A stretch of 64,000 nt of DNA from Marinobacter sp. ATCH36 (lineage in GTDB: Bacteria > Pseudomonadota > Gammaproteobacteria > Pseudomonadales > Oleiphilaceae): positions 1,364,001-1,428,000 of the forward strand of contig NZ_JAMJPL010000001.1 of assembly GCF_023555055.1 (NCBI RefSeq), read 5' to 3'. How positions within the stretch are numbered: position 1 is the first letter of the stretch; the number at the start of each line of letters is the position of its first letter. The position numbers and the translations under genes are program-made. Below the pieces are notes generated by a model that saw only the letters and a list, made by a program, of their open reading frames with translations, did no database searches and had not been told where the DNA came from. This document shows, piece by piece, positions 63,728 to 64,000 of the stretch.

Positions 63728-64000
63728 ATGCCCAAGCACTTCGAACAAGCCCCTGGCCTGCACGAAGCGTCAGTGCCCGAAACCGAAGGCTACGTCTTCA
63801 ACCAGACCATGATGCGCATCAAAGACCCAGAGCGCTCCATGGACTTCTACACCCGGGTGATGGGCATGCGCCTGGTCAGAAAACTCGATTTCCCGGAAAT
63901 GAAATTCACTCTCTACTTCCTGGCCTATCTTGATGACCGCCAGGCCAACATGGTGCCCCACGACGACGCTCACCGCACCACGTTCACCTTCGGCCGTGAA
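63728..64000 (+). CDS. gloA: glyoxalase I (partial, runs off window)
   Basis: The first 91 residues show the glyoxalase I N-terminus with FNQTMMRIKDPERSMDFYTRVMGMRLVRKLDFPEMKFTLYFLAY, which contains the metal-ligand glutamine of GFNQT-type enzymes. It detoxifies methylglyoxal-glutathione hemithioacetal. Only the start is seen; the rest lies beyond 64000. AGGGAG precedes the ATG. Confidence 0.9.
   Translation, partial: MPKHFEQAPGLHEASVPETEGYVFNQTMMRIKDPERSMDFYTRVMGMRLVRKLDFPEMKFTLYFLAYLDDRQANMVPHDDAHRTTFTFGRE

Noticed and set aside
1..64000. CRISPR arrays, insertion sequences, prophage or integrons
   Set aside because: No regularly spaced direct repeats, transposase or integrase motifs were found in any frame; the palindromic elements at 39067, 40343 and 45036 carry no gene.

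Overview
The window is a gene-dense (~90% coding) stretch of a gammaproteobacterial chromosome, almost certainly a Marinobacter. The best single marker is the wax ester synthase at 7195-8679, whose sequence I recognise as the WS2 type described from Marinobacter. An AlkB alkane hydroxylase, a DesBCT-type desaturase module, TAXI-TRAP transport and acidic secreted lipoproteins fit a marine, lipid- and hydrocarbon-using bacterium. I see no rRNA, tRNA, CRISPR array, insertion sequence, prophage or clear horizontally acquired island. The interest lies in small operons, their operators and a family of structured intergenic repeats.

Layout. 1-1250: nitric-oxide-type regulation (small membrane protein, DUF454 protein, NsrR) with a candidate NsrR site. 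1283-4359: aerobic fatty-acid desaturase DesB, its reductase DesC and the divergent TetR repressor DesT, with palindromic operators between them. 4381-8679: GntP-type permease plus HD-domain protein, a divergent Crp/Fnr regulator, and WS2. 8880-13072: BASS transporter, LrgA and LrgB in one operon, then a TonB-dependent receptor. 13110-19287: TrpB2 and the converging prkA-yeaH-spoVR stress operon. 19523-27070: thiopurine methyltransferase, hydroxyacid dehydrogenase, YihY, an HDOD protein, DUF445, RsmE and BioA. 27172-29431: polar amino-acid ABC importer. 29691-34526: the activated-methyl cycle (metK, ahcY, metF) and a fused ArsR-methyltransferase regulator of SahR type, with two near-identical operators. 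34761-40293: tkt-epd-pgk-fba. 40477-43454: a predicted glycoside hydrolase with a VTT membrane protein. 43688-45029: cbpA-cbpM. 45165-49952: a small DUF6435 gene and a symmetric four-gene cluster (DUF5666 lipoprotein, DUF6502 putative regulator, shortened DUF6502 paralogue, second DUF5666 lipoprotein) sharing a TGGGA-N6-TCCCA operator. 50021-54664: nitronate monooxygenase, DsbA-like protein, TrhO, DUF481 protein and YbgA. 54771-58737: GntR regulator, PF03706 membrane protein and an unusual pseudo-phosphoesterase/glycosyltransferase fusion in one overlapping operon. 58878-64000: TAXI-TRAP transporter, AlkB, and the start of glyoxalase I.

How the genes fit together. Lipid metabolism is spread over the window: AlkB oxidises alkanes, DesBC desaturates acyl chains under DesT, and WS2 stores acyl chains as wax esters. 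The methyl cycle is apparently controlled by one SahR-type repressor. The lower Calvin/gluconeogenic genes form a run interrupted by palindromic elements. The least explained unit is the DUF5666/DUF6502 cluster with its own operator set; it is the best candidate here for an undescribed self-regulated envelope system.
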